This document shows, one piece after another, positions 8,310 to 17,615 of a DNA stretch of 49,750 nt (position 1 is its first letter; every line of letters begins with the position of its first letter). This DNA is from Phycisphaerales bacterium UBA3190. Lineage in GTDB: Bacteria; Planctomycetota; Phycisphaerae; Phycisphaerales; UBA1924. The position numbers and the translations under genes are program-made. The notes below the pieces were generated by a model, which did not search any database, was not told the DNA's origin, and was given only the letters and a program-made list of their open reading frames with translations. The DNA lies in contig DEXG01000015.1 of NCBI GenBank assembly GCA_002364005.1, positions 174,458-224,207 of the forward strand, given 5' to 3'.

Positions 8310-8888
8310 ATGATCATGCCGCGACGACAGCACCTGATGGGCTTCACGGCCCTGAGCATCCTTGGAATTGGTACACTCATGATGAGCTCGTGCCGACATC
8401 AGTCGCTTGGGCTCCGGAACGAGGTATCGAGCATGACCGAGGTCTACTTCCCCACCATCACCGCTGAGAACCTCAACAAAGAGTCGATCACACTGCCCGA
8501 TGACCTGGCGGGCAACCCAGCGCTCGTGCTCATCGCCTATCAGCGTCAGCAGCAAGACAATGTCAACACCTGGCTGGGGCATCTGGACACGATCGAACAG
8601 GCCATCCCGGGCGTACGCATCATCGAGACCCCCACCATCTCGAGCATGAAATGGGGCTGGTTCTCCGGGTTCATCGACGGCGGCATGCGTTCGGGCATCC
8701 CCGATGAGCAGGCCCGCGCCCGCACCATCACGCTCTATACGAAGGTCGGCAAGTTCAACGAAGCACTGGGCATCGAATCGACCAAGACCATCTACGCGGT
8801 GCTGCTCGATGACGAGGGACGCGTGATCGAGATGGTCGAGGGTGATTACAGCGATGCCAAGCTGGCTCGACTCATCGAAGCCAACTGA
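8310..8888 (+). CDS. Small lipoprotein, possibly thioredoxin-fold/ATP10-like
   Basis: This 192-residue protein begins MIMPRRQHLMGF and has a lipobox ending LMMSSC, so it is probably anchored at a membrane outside the cytoplasm. AGGAG lies 6-7 bases before the ATG. The core reads NPALVLIAYQRQQQDNVNTW, then LTLYTK-like and TIYAVLLDDEGRVIEMVEGDYS strands, the order of a redoxin fold. There is no CxxC, so it is not a normal thiol oxidoreductase. The QRQQ...W segment reminds me of the ATP10 family, but I cannot confirm that. It converges with ccsA with no base between stops (TGATCA). Confidence 0.75.
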   Translation: MIMPRRQHLMGFTALSILGIGTLMMSSCRHQSLGLRNEVSSMTEVYFPTITAENLNKESITLPDDLAGNPALVLIAYQRQQQDNVNTWLGHLDTIEQAIPGVRIIETPTISSMKWGWFSGFIDGGMRSGIPDEQARARTITLYTKVGKFNEALGIESTKTIYAVLLDDEGRVIEMVEGDYSDAKLARLIEAN

Positions 8889-10688
8889 TCATGCGTACGC
8901 ATGAAGACCCGGCAGCAGCAGGTTGACCCCGAAGTAGGTCCAGAGCATGACGATGAAGCCCGAGACGCTCAGCCAGGCCGTGGTCAGCCCACGGTTCTTG
9001 AGTCCGGTCATGCGGACATGGATCACGATCAGGTAGACGATCCAGGTGACCAGCGCCCAGGTTTCCTTGGGGTCGAAGGCCCACCAGCGTCCCCATGAGT
9101 GGTCCGCCCACCACGCGCCCAGCAGGATCCCCACGCCCAGCGTCCAGAACGCGAGCTGCAGGACGGTCATGGTCGCGGTGTCGAGGTCCTTGAGGGTGCG
9201 TTGCAGGCCCATGGGCTTGTCGGTGTCGTCGCTGTCGAGGTGCCCCAGAGCGCCCGAAGCGAGCGAGGGCCCGCCTGCAGTTGTGGCCTGGCTGCCGAAG
9301 AACTTGGCCCCGTAGTAGGTGCCGAGGTAGAACAGACTGACAATGAAGCCCAGCGTGATCAAGCCGTAGCTCGTGAGCACGGTGGTCACATGGTACTTGA
9401 GCAGCACCGAGGTGTTGAGGATCGCCGCTTCGCGTTCGATATGCTCGCCCGGGATGCCGGTGGTCGTGGCGGTGATCAGGATCAGGAAGCCGGTGCCCGC
9501 GGCGGCGGCGCCGAAGAGCCACTGCTTCTTCCAGAGCATCAGCCCGGTGCCCACGATCGCGGCGAAGAACGAGAGCCCGGTCATCGACTCGAACTGGTTC
9601 TGGATCGCGAATCGCTCGGCGATGAGTGACCGCAGGGTGAACCCGAAGCCGTGGAACGCCAGGGCGATGAAGAGCAGCACGACGCCGATGGTGGCGAGTG
9701 TCTTGCGTCCTGTCCCGAAGGCGAGGATGAGGGCCACGAGCGAGAACAGGTAGAACCAGAGCCCCCACTCGAAGGCGTTGGCCTTGTTGTACAGTGCCTC
9801 AAGCCCGGGGCTGGCGGCTTGCTGGGTCTGCGGGTTGATCTGCGCCAGTGCATCGGCGAGTGCCTGGGCGGCGCTGTTGACGCCCGCTGCATCGCCATCA
9901 CGCCATGACTGCGCCAGCTGGGACGCGGCCACGCGAGCAGGTGTGCCGTCGGGCAGGGCACCGAGATGGGCCCACGGGTCGTTCTGTGCCGCGGGCGCGA
10001 CAACCTCGAGGTTGCCGATCGAGTTGGTGAAGAGTCTGGCGGCCCCGTCGAGTTTGCGTACGGCTGCTTGGAATGGCTCAGAGTTCTCGTATTTGGCCAA
10101 GGCCGCGTTGGTGTAGCGGTTGACCATGAGCGGGGAGACCATGCCGGTCTTGAGCCAACCCTCGCGGTTGAACGAAGCGTTGGCGTTGGCAGGGTCCATC
10201 TCGTACTCGTTGAGGATGGCGCTGCGGAGCGGGAGGTAGTTGATGCCGATCAGTGGCTTATCGAAGTAGTACAACGGATCGATCATGATGTCGAAGAGCG
10301 AGAACATCGGGTCGTACTTGATCTTCTCGACCGACTTGGTGCTGCCGTCGGGGTTCTTCTCGACGATGAGGTCGAAGTGCTTGGTCTTGCCCGTCAGGCG
10401 GCTGATCGTTTCCCGAGCGAGCGTCGAGAGGATCTTGACACGCCCGTTGTGGAACAGGGTGGTCTCTTCGAGCGGTGAAAGATCGACGGCTTCGGCGAAC
10501 GCGGCCTTCTGCTCGATCGTCATGGTCGAGGCGACCGGCTGGCCGAACGGGTTGACCACCTGATCCGCGGTCATGGTGACCGACTGGGTCTCGGGGTGCG
10601 CGTTGCCATCGGGCGCTTGCTGGGCCATCGCGGGCACAATCATCAGTGCGAGCGTAAAGATGGCGCTGAGGGCGGTTCGTGAGATCAT
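8889..10688 (-). CDS. ccsA: Cytochrome c maturation protein CcsA (System II)
   Basis: This is the heme-handling half of the System II cytochrome c synthase. The C-terminal half is a multi-helix membrane domain from about residue 305 and carries the Trp-rich WWD signature at 526-546 (WWADHSWGRWWAFDPKE) with conserved His. The first 24 residues are a signal peptide (ending MAQQ), and residues 25-300 form a large exported region not found in the classical CcsA of about 320 residues. The gene overlaps resB by 4 bases (ATGA), so the two are translationally coupled. Its clients are likely the multiheme ActA and the monoheme ActE and Cox2 encoded nearby. Confidence 0.9.
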   Translation of the reverse strand: MISRTALSAIFTLALMIVPAMAQQAPDGNAHPETQSVTMTADQVVNPFGQPVASTMTIEQKAAFAEAVDLSPLEETTLFHNGRVKILSTLARETISRLTGKTKHFDLIVEKNPDGSTKSVEKIKYDPMFSLFDIMIDPLYYFDKPLIGINYLPLRSAILNEYEMDPANANASFNREGWLKTGMVSPLMVNRYTNAALAKYENSEPFQAAVRKLDGAARLFTNSIGNLEVVAPAAQNDPWAHLGALPDGTPARVAASQLAQSWRDGDAAGVNSAAQALADALAQINPQTQQAASPGLEALYNKANAFEWGLWFYLFSLVALILAFGTGRKTLATIGVVLLFIALAFHGFGFTLRSLIAERFAIQNQFESMTGLSFFAAIVGTGLMLWKKQWLFGAAAAGTGFLILITATTTGIPGEHIEREAAILNTSVLLKYHVTTVLTSYGLITLGFIVSLFYLGTYYGAKFFGSQATTAGGPSLASGALGHLDSDDTDKPMGLQRTLKDLDTATMTVLQLAFWTLGVGILLGAWWADHSWGRWWAFDPKETWALVTWIVYLIVIHVRMTGLKNRGLTTAWLSVSGFIVMLWTYFGVNLLLPGLHAYA

Positions 10689-13234
10689 GTGGCGGCCTCC
10701 TTGGGCTTGCCGCTCGCGTACTGAGCCGCGAGACGCTTCTTCTCTCGTTTGACCAGGTAGGGCTTGAAGTAGAAGGCCCAGGGGATGCCGATCGACATAA
10801 AGATCGACCCGAGGGCGATGATGTGGATGCCGGGGTTGTTGCCGACGCCCAGGATGGTGAAGTTGGCGCGTGGCTCGTCGAGGAGCCCCTGGTCGACCAT
10901 CTGCTGGGATTGCATCCAGCCCGAGCGGTCCCAGCCGGACTGGGAGAGCTTGAACTGGTTCGGGTCCATCCCGGCACGAAGGCGGGTGATGGTGTTGGTC
11001 AGCCAGGATTTGTCGGGGTCCCAGTGGTACGGCGCCCGCAGCGGGTTGTTGAGCTTGACCACATGGTCGAAGGTCTCGAAGTCGGGCTTGGGGCCTGCAT
11101 AGAAGGGATTGGGCAGCACACGCACGATCGACTGGTAATCACGCGGCGCGCCGCGGTGGTCGTAGGCGATCATCTCGAAGTCGACGAGCGAGAGCTCGAA
11201 GCCCGGGAGCGGGCGCTGGTAGCGCCCGAACGCGAGCATGATGTTTCGCCCGTCGGGCAGTGTCACCTTGGTGCGCTGCTCGGTCTGGATCGAAACATAC
11301 TGTGCGAACGGAAGCCAGATGACCTTGGACCATGCCTCGCGGTTCGCGTTGGCCTCGAGCGAGACCTCGACACCGACCAGCGCCTCTTGGTACGAGCCAG
11401 CGATCGACTTGTCCCGCTCCTTGTAGGGGACCGGGATCGGTCGGCTGATGCGCTCGGCGTGGGCCCATGATTCGGCGACGCGAAGATCGAGCCGGTCGCC
11501 CTGCGGGTTGGGGATGACATCACGCAGCCAGCTCTCATCGAGCGACGCGGTGGATCGAACCTGCCCGTTGGGCTGCCGCACGATTGCGCGGGTGATGACT
11601 TCGCCTGCTTCGTTCTCGTGCTCGTCGAGGTATATCTGCAGCTTGGACGCGTCGACATACGAGACTCGGATACTCGGGTCGGGGTCGCTGCGTGCCGGAC
11701 GACCCGATGGGGTCGGGGTCAGGTCCTGATTGAGCTCGGGGAAGCGATGGTACACATAGCGTGTGAATGCTTTGGCGGGTTGATCACCACGGGCCGACTT
11801 GGTGAGGTTGACCACCGCGACCGAGCTGGTCGCCCCCTCATAGCCGGGGGTGATGATTGGGAACGGCGGTGTCGGAGCGAGTTGCTCGACCTCGACCGTC
11901 CAGCCCGTCTGCCCCAGCGGGATCCTGTTGCCCGCTCGAACGGGGATCGCAACCCTGAACCCCATCCCGGGGACCTCGATCACGAGCCCGTGGGTGAGGT
12001 TCGCCCTGAAGTCGGTGCCCAGATCATCCCACCGCTGCTGGTCCATCCCCTGCGTGTACTCGATGGCCATCATGTCGTTGGCACGAATACGGTTGGCCGG
12101 CTCGGCGACGAAGAAGGGGAACTTGAAGATGGGTTCGTCGGGGGTAGGCGAGCCGCTGTAGTAGAGATCGACCATGCGGTGCGGGTTGGGTTGCCCCTGG
12201 GCCGGTGCGGGTGCCTGATACCACTCGTCATCCAAACTCGCGTAGGGCGCGAAGCCGACGACTCTGAAACTGATGTCGGGGTCAACGAGCGTGCCGGCGC
12301 CCGCGGGGACCGACTGAGCGAGCGTGCGTCCCTCATCGGTATCGAGGATCTCTCGCCCCATGATCTCCGAGAGCGTCATCGCGTCCTCGGGGATGCCCGC
12401 TTCCAGGCCGTAGGCGTTGTACAGGGGGAGCCGGTTCAGCGGCCGCTGCTCAAACTGTGGCTGCGCGTTGGGCGTGTGTGCCTGAGCGATGTAGAGGGCC
12501 ACATCCTCGCGGTCATAGAACGCCCGCTGCGCGGCCCCGGGCACGCCCTGAGCACCTGCAGGGAGCAGGGTATCGCCCTCAAGCTTGAACCGCTGGTAGA
12601 AGATCGACCCGAGCGCGATGATGACGATGCCGGTATGAACGCTGAGCACGCCGAGGTTCTTGAAGTTGAACTCGATGCGCCGGATCGTGGCGACGATCAT
12701 GTTGATCACGAACAGCACCAGCGCCAGACGCATGGGCCACCAGGCGTAGAACTCCAGCTCGGTCATCTCCATGAACGGGAGACGGCGCATGGTTGTGGAT
12801 TTGTATTTCTCGACGAAGCCGCGGAAGAGCATGAATCCTGAGCCGTCGCTGGTGTGGTATTTGAGCGAAGGCCAGATACCCATACGCCAGATTACCGTGA
12901 CGCCGATCGCCAGCAGCACCGTGATCAGGAACATCACCAGGAAGCGCATCGGTGCGGGCTTGGTGAGCATCGCCTTGCGGGTGAAGTAGAGCGCAGGCAG
13001 GATCGGGATCGCCAGCAGCAGCAGGTAGAAGGCGGTGTCGATCAGCAGCGTCGGGATGCGGGCAATCATGCCCACCGGAACCGACGCGAGTGTGGCGTAG
13101 AGTGAAACGAAAAGCAGCAGTACGACCGCGGTGGGGATCGAACTGAAGATCCGCAAGACCACTCGAACCGGGGTCAGCGCCCCAGTCAGGTTCGCATCTT
13201 CCCACGCCTTGTTACGCTGCCATTTTTTGCTCAT
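10685..13234 (-). CDS. resB: Cytochrome c maturation protein ResB/CcsB
   Basis: It partners CcsA in attaching heme to CxxCH motifs outside the cytoplasm. The 849 residues have N-terminal helices (about 24-57, 62-84, 98-120, 168-184), then LGVLSVHTGIVIIALGS with His200, a long extracytoplasmic domain, and a final helix NNPGIHIIALGS with His804 followed by a basic tail (VKREKKRL). This is the ResB layout, although the extracytoplasmic part is longer than in Bacillus. A TATGAT box on the minus strand at 13271-13276 lies about 40 bases upstream and may be the -10 of the resB-ccsA operon; no clear -35. Confidence 0.88.
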   Translation of the reverse strand: MSKKWQRNKAWEDANLTGALTPVRVVLRIFSSIPTAVVLLLFVSLYATLASVPVGMIARIPTLLIDTAFYLLLLAIPILPALYFTRKAMLTKPAPMRFLVMFLITVLLAIGVTVIWRMGIWPSLKYHTSDGSGFMLFRGFVEKYKSTTMRRLPFMEMTELEFYAWWPMRLALVLFVINMIVATIRRIEFNFKNLGVLSVHTGIVIIALGSIFYQRFKLEGDTLLPAGAQGVPGAAQRAFYDREDVALYIAQAHTPNAQPQFEQRPLNRLPLYNAYGLEAGIPEDAMTLSEIMGREILDTDEGRTLAQSVPAGAGTLVDPDISFRVVGFAPYASLDDEWYQAPAPAQGQPNPHRMVDLYYSGSPTPDEPIFKFPFFVAEPANRIRANDMMAIEYTQGMDQQRWDDLGTDFRANLTHGLVIEVPGMGFRVAIPVRAGNRIPLGQTGWTVEVEQLAPTPPFPIITPGYEGATSSVAVVNLTKSARGDQPAKAFTRYVYHRFPELNQDLTPTPSGRPARSDPDPSIRVSYVDASKLQIYLDEHENEAGEVITRAIVRQPNGQVRSTASLDESWLRDVIPNPQGDRLDLRVAESWAHAERISRPIPVPYKERDKSIAGSYQEALVGVEVSLEANANREAWSKVIWLPFAQYVSIQTEQRTKVTLPDGRNIMLAFGRYQRPLPGFELSLVDFEMIAYDHRGAPRDYQSIVRVLPNPFYAGPKPDFETFDHVVKLNNPLRAPYHWDPDKSWLTNTITRLRAGMDPNQFKLSQSGWDRSGWMQSQQMVDQGLLDEPRANFTILGVGNNPGIHIIALGSIFMSIGIPWAFYFKPYLVKREKKRLAAQYASGKPKEAAT

Positions 13235-13303
13235 ATGTAAAACTCAGGGGGCATTTCTGATTTGGCGAGAATCATACGCGTAGTACGGGAACTGATCTCG
13301 GAA

Positions 13304-14710
13304 TTATTCCAGATAAAGCCAGTTCGGGGCGGTGTTTGAACGCATCGCGGCTTCCCAAACGGTGCCCGAAGCCGCCCGGGGCTCGATCGGGACGGAGATG
13401 AGACCGATCGGACGACTCCCGGTTCGGATGGTGAAGCGTTCGGGTTCGAGCAGCAGCGCGGCTGCACCGTTGATTGTGCCCATAGCCAGCAGGCGCTTGG
13501 CATCGTGGTCGCCCAATCGGGAGAGCAATCGCATGTCATCGAGGGTGCTGATGCGATCGGGGGTGTCGAGATTGACGATCGAATCGGTTCCGAGGCAGAC
13601 ATTCACACCCGCATCGAGCATGTCACGGTAACGGTGTGGCCCGAAGTGGAGTGGGGCATCGAAATAGGCGGAGGCACGCGGGCAGTAAGCCACGCTCGTC
13701 CTGGTCCGGGCAAGGGTCTCAATGCCGGCATCGTCGGCATCGTTGACATGGGCGACGAGGTAAGGCTGCGTTTCCAGAGCGGTACGAAGGTGTTCAATCG
13801 GGTGTTTGCCCATGCCGATGTGTTCGGCTGCCGAGTCGTCCCAGACGCCGAAGCGTTCGAGCATGTCGCGTTGCGGACCGGTGGCTTGGGCGATGAACTC
13901 GTGCTCCTCGGGCGTCTCTGCAAGATGGGTACACAAGGGCATTCCACGCGCCTGGGCGGCGAGAGTCACCCAGCGATAGACCGCCAGATCGACCGTGTTG
14001 GTCGCGTGGGGCTGAAGGCCCAAACGAACACCGGTGGAATCGAGTTGCTCGTGGATGATGGGTGCACGGGCTTGGAGGTACGCGCTGATGCGACGGATCG
14101 CAGCGGCGGCGGAAGTCCCGAAGCCGAAGAACTCGAGGTACGACACCCCGTTCAGGGGGGATTCTGCAAGGGTGCGGGCTGGGGCATCGCTCAGACGACC
14201 CGCGGGTGCCCCGGCGATGTCCCCCACCGCGATCACGCCCCCGGCGAGCGATTTCTCGATGCCCATTCGGACGCAGTTGATGATCTCATCATCTTCGACG
14301 GCTCGGTTGGTTCGGATCATGTCAACCCAGGAGACGAAGCCGTCGCCCGGCTGATGGGGCTGGGGCCCGATGTGGGTGAGATCGAGGTGGGTGTGGGCGT
14401 TGACGAGTGCGGGGAGCACGAGCTGGTCGTGCAGGGTCATCACTGGCGTTGAATCGGCTTTGAATGGCTCGGGCAGTTGGTCGGTCGCCCCGGCGAACCG
14501 GACGGTGACCCCGGTTTCGGACGCTTGAAGCACGAGCGAGGCGTGCTCGATTACGCCCAGATGGGCGTCGGCGATGGCGCCGGCGTCGATGCGGATGTGT
14601 GGGGTCGTTTCGGCTTGTTTTTGAGAAGCCGACAACCAGGCGCTGATTGGCGCATCGATGTGGTACGGGGCGTGTTCGCTGCGGGCATCGTCTTGTGGAG
14701 CGTCATTCAT
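13304..14710 (-). CDS. Amidohydrolase (cytosine deaminase/chlorohydrolase-type)
   Basis: This is a 468-residue metal-dependent hydrolase of the amidohydrolase superfamily. Metal ligands are in order: NAHTHLD (His106, His108), THLAET (His262), AHVND (His321) and GTDS (Asp376). The HLAET-Glu and the single metal site fit the deaminase subgroup that includes guanine, S-adenosylhomocysteine and aminodeoxyfutalosine deaminases. Because the operon next door feeds on quinol, an aminodeoxyfutalosine deaminase of the menaquinone pathway is attractive, but that is inference. Start: ATG at 14710; a TTG at 14719 is also in frame, and neither has a clear ribosome binding site. Confidence 0.85.
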   Translation of the reverse strand: MNDAPQDDARSEHAPYHIDAPISAWLSASQKQAETTPHIRIDAGAIADAHLGVIEHASLVLQASETGVTVRFAGATDQLPEPFKADSTPVMTLHDQLVLPALVNAHTHLDLTHIGPQPHQPGDGFVSWVDMIRTNRAVEDDEIINCVRMGIEKSLAGGVIAVGDIAGAPAGRLSDAPARTLAESPLNGVSYLEFFGFGTSAAAAIRRISAYLQARAPIIHEQLDSTGVRLGLQPHATNTVDLAVYRWVTLAAQARGMPLCTHLAETPEEHEFIAQATGPQRDMLERFGVWDDSAAEHIGMGKHPIEHLRTALETQPYLVAHVNDADDAGIETLARTRTSVAYCPRASAYFDAPLHFGPHRYRDMLDAGVNVCLGTDSIVNLDTPDRISTLDDMRLLSRLGDHDAKRLLAMGTINGAAALLLEPERFTIRTGSRPIGLISVPIEPRAASGTVWEAAMRSNTAPNWLYLE

Positions 14711-14877
14711 GACGCTCAATGGTATGTGCCGATTGAGAGATTGCTGCGCGGTGCGTGATTCTCTGTGCCCGATCCGGCACAGGACACGCGAAGCCCATAC
14801 GATGAAATGAAGCGCGACGGCGGGACGCGTGGTACGCGTTGCCTCCTCGCCAGTCCACGAATGACCAGGAGCAGATC

Positions 14878-15762
14878 ATGAAGATCACCCATCGCATCGC
14901 ACGCGGGCGTCGACTCGCCCTGACCACCCTTCTCGTCGGTGCTGCCGGGCTCGGCACGGGCTGTGTCAGCCAGCAGGAATACGACAAACTCTACGAGACC
15001 AACCAGTCGCTTCGCAGCCAGAACCAGGACCTGCAGAACCGGTTGGGCACGCTTGAATCGAACAACACCCATCTTCAGGGTTCAGCCGGCGACGCTCAGG
15101 GCGTCATCGGTCGTCTCCGCAGCGAGAACAGCTCACTGCGTGACCAGCTCGCCTCGTCGCAGTCGGCCTTTGCGTCGCTTGAGGATCGCATGAACTCACT
15201 CTCGATCGTCCAGCTCGACCCGGCGACCGATCGGGCCCTGAGTGATCTGGCATCGCAGTACCCCGACATGATCGTCTACGACGGCGAGAACGGCATGCTG
15301 CGGTTCGTCTCGGACCTGACCTTCGGCAGCGGCAGCGATCAGGTTCAGGCCTCGGCCGCCCAGTCGCTTAAGACGCTGGCTTCGGTGCTCAAGAGCGGTG
15401 CCGCGAGCAAGTACGACCTCCGCATCGTTGGCCACACCGACAACGAGAAGCCCGGGGCCAACACCCAGCGCAACCACCCGACCAACATGCACCTGTCGGC
15501 ACACCGTGCCATCTCGGTCCGGAACACCCTGGGAACAGCTGGGATTGACTGGAGCCGCATGAGCGTCACCGGCTGGGGCGAGTACCGCCCGCTGGTCCCG
15601 AACAACAAGGGCAAGGGCACGGCTCAGAACCGACGGGTTGAGATCTACCTCGTCCCCTCGACCCGCACCAGCGTGTCTTCAAGCGGGAACCTCGACGAAG
15701 CGACCCGCAGCACGCCCGCCCAGCCGGTCGATACCCGTCCCAAGATCGACCCGACCAAGTAA
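14878..15762 (+). CDS. OmpA-domain lipoprotein with coiled coil
   Basis: This 294-residue envelope protein has a signal peptide and lipobox LGTGC with lipidated Cys29. Residues about 35-105 form a heptad-rich coiled coil (QSLRSQNQDLQNRLGTLES...), and the C-terminal half is an OmpA/MotB peptidoglycan-binding domain with VGHTDNE, NMHLSAHRAISVRNTL, TGWGEYRP and AQNRRVEIYL. Known relatives (Pal, YiaD) tether the outer membrane to the cell wall. The start is set by AGGAG 7 bases before the ATG. A strong terminator follows. Confidence 0.92.
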   Translation: MKITHRIARGRRLALTTLLVGAAGLGTGCVSQQEYDKLYETNQSLRSQNQDLQNRLGTLESNNTHLQGSAGDAQGVIGRLRSENSSLRDQLASSQSAFASLEDRMNSLSIVQLDPATDRALSDLASQYPDMIVYDGENGMLRFVSDLTFGSGSDQVQASAAQSLKTLASVLKSGAASKYDLRIVGHTDNEKPGANTQRNHPTNMHLSAHRAISVRNTLGTAGIDWSRMSVTGWGEYRPLVPNNKGKGTAQNRRVEIYLVPSTRTSVSSSGNLDEATRSTPAQPVDTRPKIDPTK

Positions 15763-15792
15763 CTGGTTGACGACGAATCAGAGACAGACACG

Positions 15793-15819
15793 AGCCGCGT
15801 GCATCGCACGCGGCTTTTT
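15793..15819 (+). terminator. Terminator of the OmpA-domain gene
   Basis: A 10-bp perfect stem AGCCGCGTGC/GCACGCGGCT with loop ATC is followed by TTTTTC, 31 bases after the stop codon. Confidence 0.92.
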
Positions 15820-15847
15820 CATGGGCTGATTTATCTGCGGTGTGTGC

Positions 15848-16738
15848 TCAGGACACGGATTCTTCGGTGACGCGTGCTGGGGCGATGGCGAAGAAGAAGG
15901 CGACGATCCCGAGCAGGAAGCCCGCGGCGGCAACGGGCAGCGTCCAGCCCGCGTTGAGCAGGGCCTGCTTCTCAAGGGTGATGCCCGGCGGGCGGTTGGT
16001 CACCTTGAGGGCGGCCCCGTACTGCCAGGTGTACTCGTGGATCTCATCGTCGGCACGCTGCGGCTCGGGCTCGCCCTTGAGGTCGGCGTTCACGCGTCGA
16101 CGCATGAAGCTCTTGGCGGACTCGGGGAAGCGTTTGATCTCGTGCTCGATGGTGCCGTCGCGTTTGAACTCGTAGAAGTCGAAGCGGTAGCGGTCCCGCT
16201 CCATCTCGCCCGTGGTGATGTTCTCATCGCGCCCGATCGAATCGAAGCGGGGTTCTTTGACGGGATCGATGCCGTGGGGCGTGCGGGTGACGATCGCCAG
16301 GCGTGGGCGGATCTCATCGGTTGCGATGCGTTGCTGGAACTCGGTGAGCGTCATGCCCGAGCGGTCAGCGAAGAAGAACATGCCGAACCATTCGCGCTGA
16401 CGATCGAAGAGCGTGGGCAGGGCGTGCTTGGGTGGATAGACAACATCAAGGCGAAGGCGTTCATCACCGAAGCCGACCTCGATGATCGGGTTGCCCTCGT
16501 CGTCGAGCATTTCTTCGAGGGTGAGGTCGCGGTTGGCGAATGTGAAGTCGGTGCTGGCGACCTGCATGTACGCGAAGAGCGGGTGATCGACTTCCTGGTA
16601 GTACTGGCCGATGCGTTTGGTGAGTTGGATGCCCGAGATGATGATTGCCACGATTGAGAGCGCAAAGAGGGCCCACCAGATGGTGCGGCCCTTCTTGGGT
16701 GATGCGTTGACTCGGGTTGCTTCGGTTTTAGTGTCCAT
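15848..16738 (-). CDS. Unknown two-helix membrane protein at the end of the oxidase operon
   Basis: This 296-residue protein has one N-terminal helix (WWALFALSIVAIIISGIQL), an extracytoplasmic domain of about 200 residues rich in charged residues, and a C-terminal helix (TLPVAAAGFLLGIVAFFF). I do not recognise the family. The two-helix-with-loop topology and the place after cox4 recall SURF1-type oxidase assembly factors, but no SURF1 motif is visible. The start overlaps the cox4 gene by 11 bases, which supports coupling to the oxidase. The frame runs on upstream inside cox4, but with shadow-like codons. Confidence 0.8.
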   Translation of the reverse strand: MDTKTEATRVNASPKKGRTIWWALFALSIVAIIISGIQLTKRIGQYYQEVDHPLFAYMQVASTDFTFANRDLTLEEMLDDEGNPIIEVGFGDERLRLDVVYPPKHALPTLFDRQREWFGMFFFADRSGMTLTEFQQRIATDEIRPRLAIVTRTPHGIDPVKEPRFDSIGRDENITTGEMERDRYRFDFYEFKRDGTIEHEIKRFPESAKSFMRRRVNADLKGEPEPQRADDEIHEYTWQYGAALKVTNRPPGITLEKQALLNAGWTLPVAAAGFLLGIVAFFFAIAPARVTEESVS

Positions 16739-17564
16739 CGCCGCCGTGGGATTCGCTGCCACCGTGCTCATCGAACGCACTGGGGGCAACATCTTCGAAG
16801 AGGCCTTCGGTGAGCCCGTGGCGTGAGCGTGACTTGTTCGCGGTGGAGACATCGTCGTGGTGGGCGTAACCGAGCTGGGTGAAGTAGTCATGCTCATCGA
16901 GCAGGTCGCGGTGCGTCGCATGGCTGCCGTAGAAGGTCTTCCAGAAATCGGCCTCGTTGAGGGTCGGATCTTCGCGGTACGCGTTGAGTCCCTTGTAGTG
17001 CGGGTCGCCGCTGAGTGCGCCGTCGAGGCGTGCCTGGTAGATGAGGGGCATCCCCGCGGTGTTGACCTTGGGGCCAAACTTGACCGAGAACTCTGGGTCC
17101 GCGGGTGCGTTGTTGAGCCCGTAACCGGTGCCGCCCATCTCGATCTCGCCGGAGGAGAAATCGTTCACGAGGTGGCGCGAGTTCAGGTCGATCATCGAGA
17201 ACCCGAGGAAGAGGCCCACGCAGAGCAGGCAGAAGAGCAGGACGAAGGTGTTGAGTACCTTGTCGTACCTCAGTTGCATAAAGAACGCGGCAACGAGAAC
17301 ACCCTTGACGGTGGCGATCGACATAGCGCCGACGATGTTCACCCAGCCCGGGAGATGGATCCCGAATGCGACCTCCGCCCATGCCTCAACGCGGAAGAAT
17401 GCCACGGTGAGGAAGGTGAAGAACAGCAGGATCGCGAGCACGCTGACCTGCATGCGCCAGTCGGCGATGAAGTGGTGATGCTCGTCGTGGTGGGGATTGA
17501 TCCCGTGCGGATCGTCCGGGTCCCAGCCGAGTTGCGACTTGTTTTCAGCAGCGGTGTGGCTCAT
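16728..17564 (-). CDS. Cytochrome c oxidase subunit IV with long C-terminal extension
   Basis: A small oxidase subunit, expected to stabilise the catalytic core. The 278 residues include a His-rich N-terminus (HGINPHHDEHHHF) and three membrane helices between about 36 and 126. The last two (NIVGAMSIATVKGVLVAAFF, MQLRYDK, then TFVLLFCLLCVGLFLGF) match the prokaryotic COX4/CyoD pattern. Normal members have about 100-120 residues. Here about 150 further polar residues follow, ending in a His/Gly-rich tail. It lies 51 bases after cox3. Confidence 0.82.
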   Translation of the reverse strand: MSHTAAENKSQLGWDPDDPHGINPHHDEHHHFIADWRMQVSVLAILLFFTFLTVAFFRVEAWAEVAFGIHLPGWVNIVGAMSIATVKGVLVAAFFMQLRYDKVLNTFVLLFCLLCVGLFLGFSMIDLNSRHLVNDFSSGEIEMGGTGYGLNNAPADPEFSVKFGPKVNTAGMPLIYQARLDGALSGDPHYKGLNAYREDPTLNEADFWKTFYGSHATHRDLLDEHDYFTQLGYAHHDDVSTANKSRSRHGLTEGLFEDVAPSAFDEHGGSESHGGDGH

Positions 17565-17615
17565 ATGTATCTCTTCTCAGTGTGAACCGAGTGGTGAAAT
17601 CAATCAACGATGGGA

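Noticed and set aside
8256..8582. An N-terminal extension of the DNA glycosylase
   Set aside because: The added residues do not resemble the family and overlap the lipoprotein gene on the other strand; the family length fits the start at 8255.
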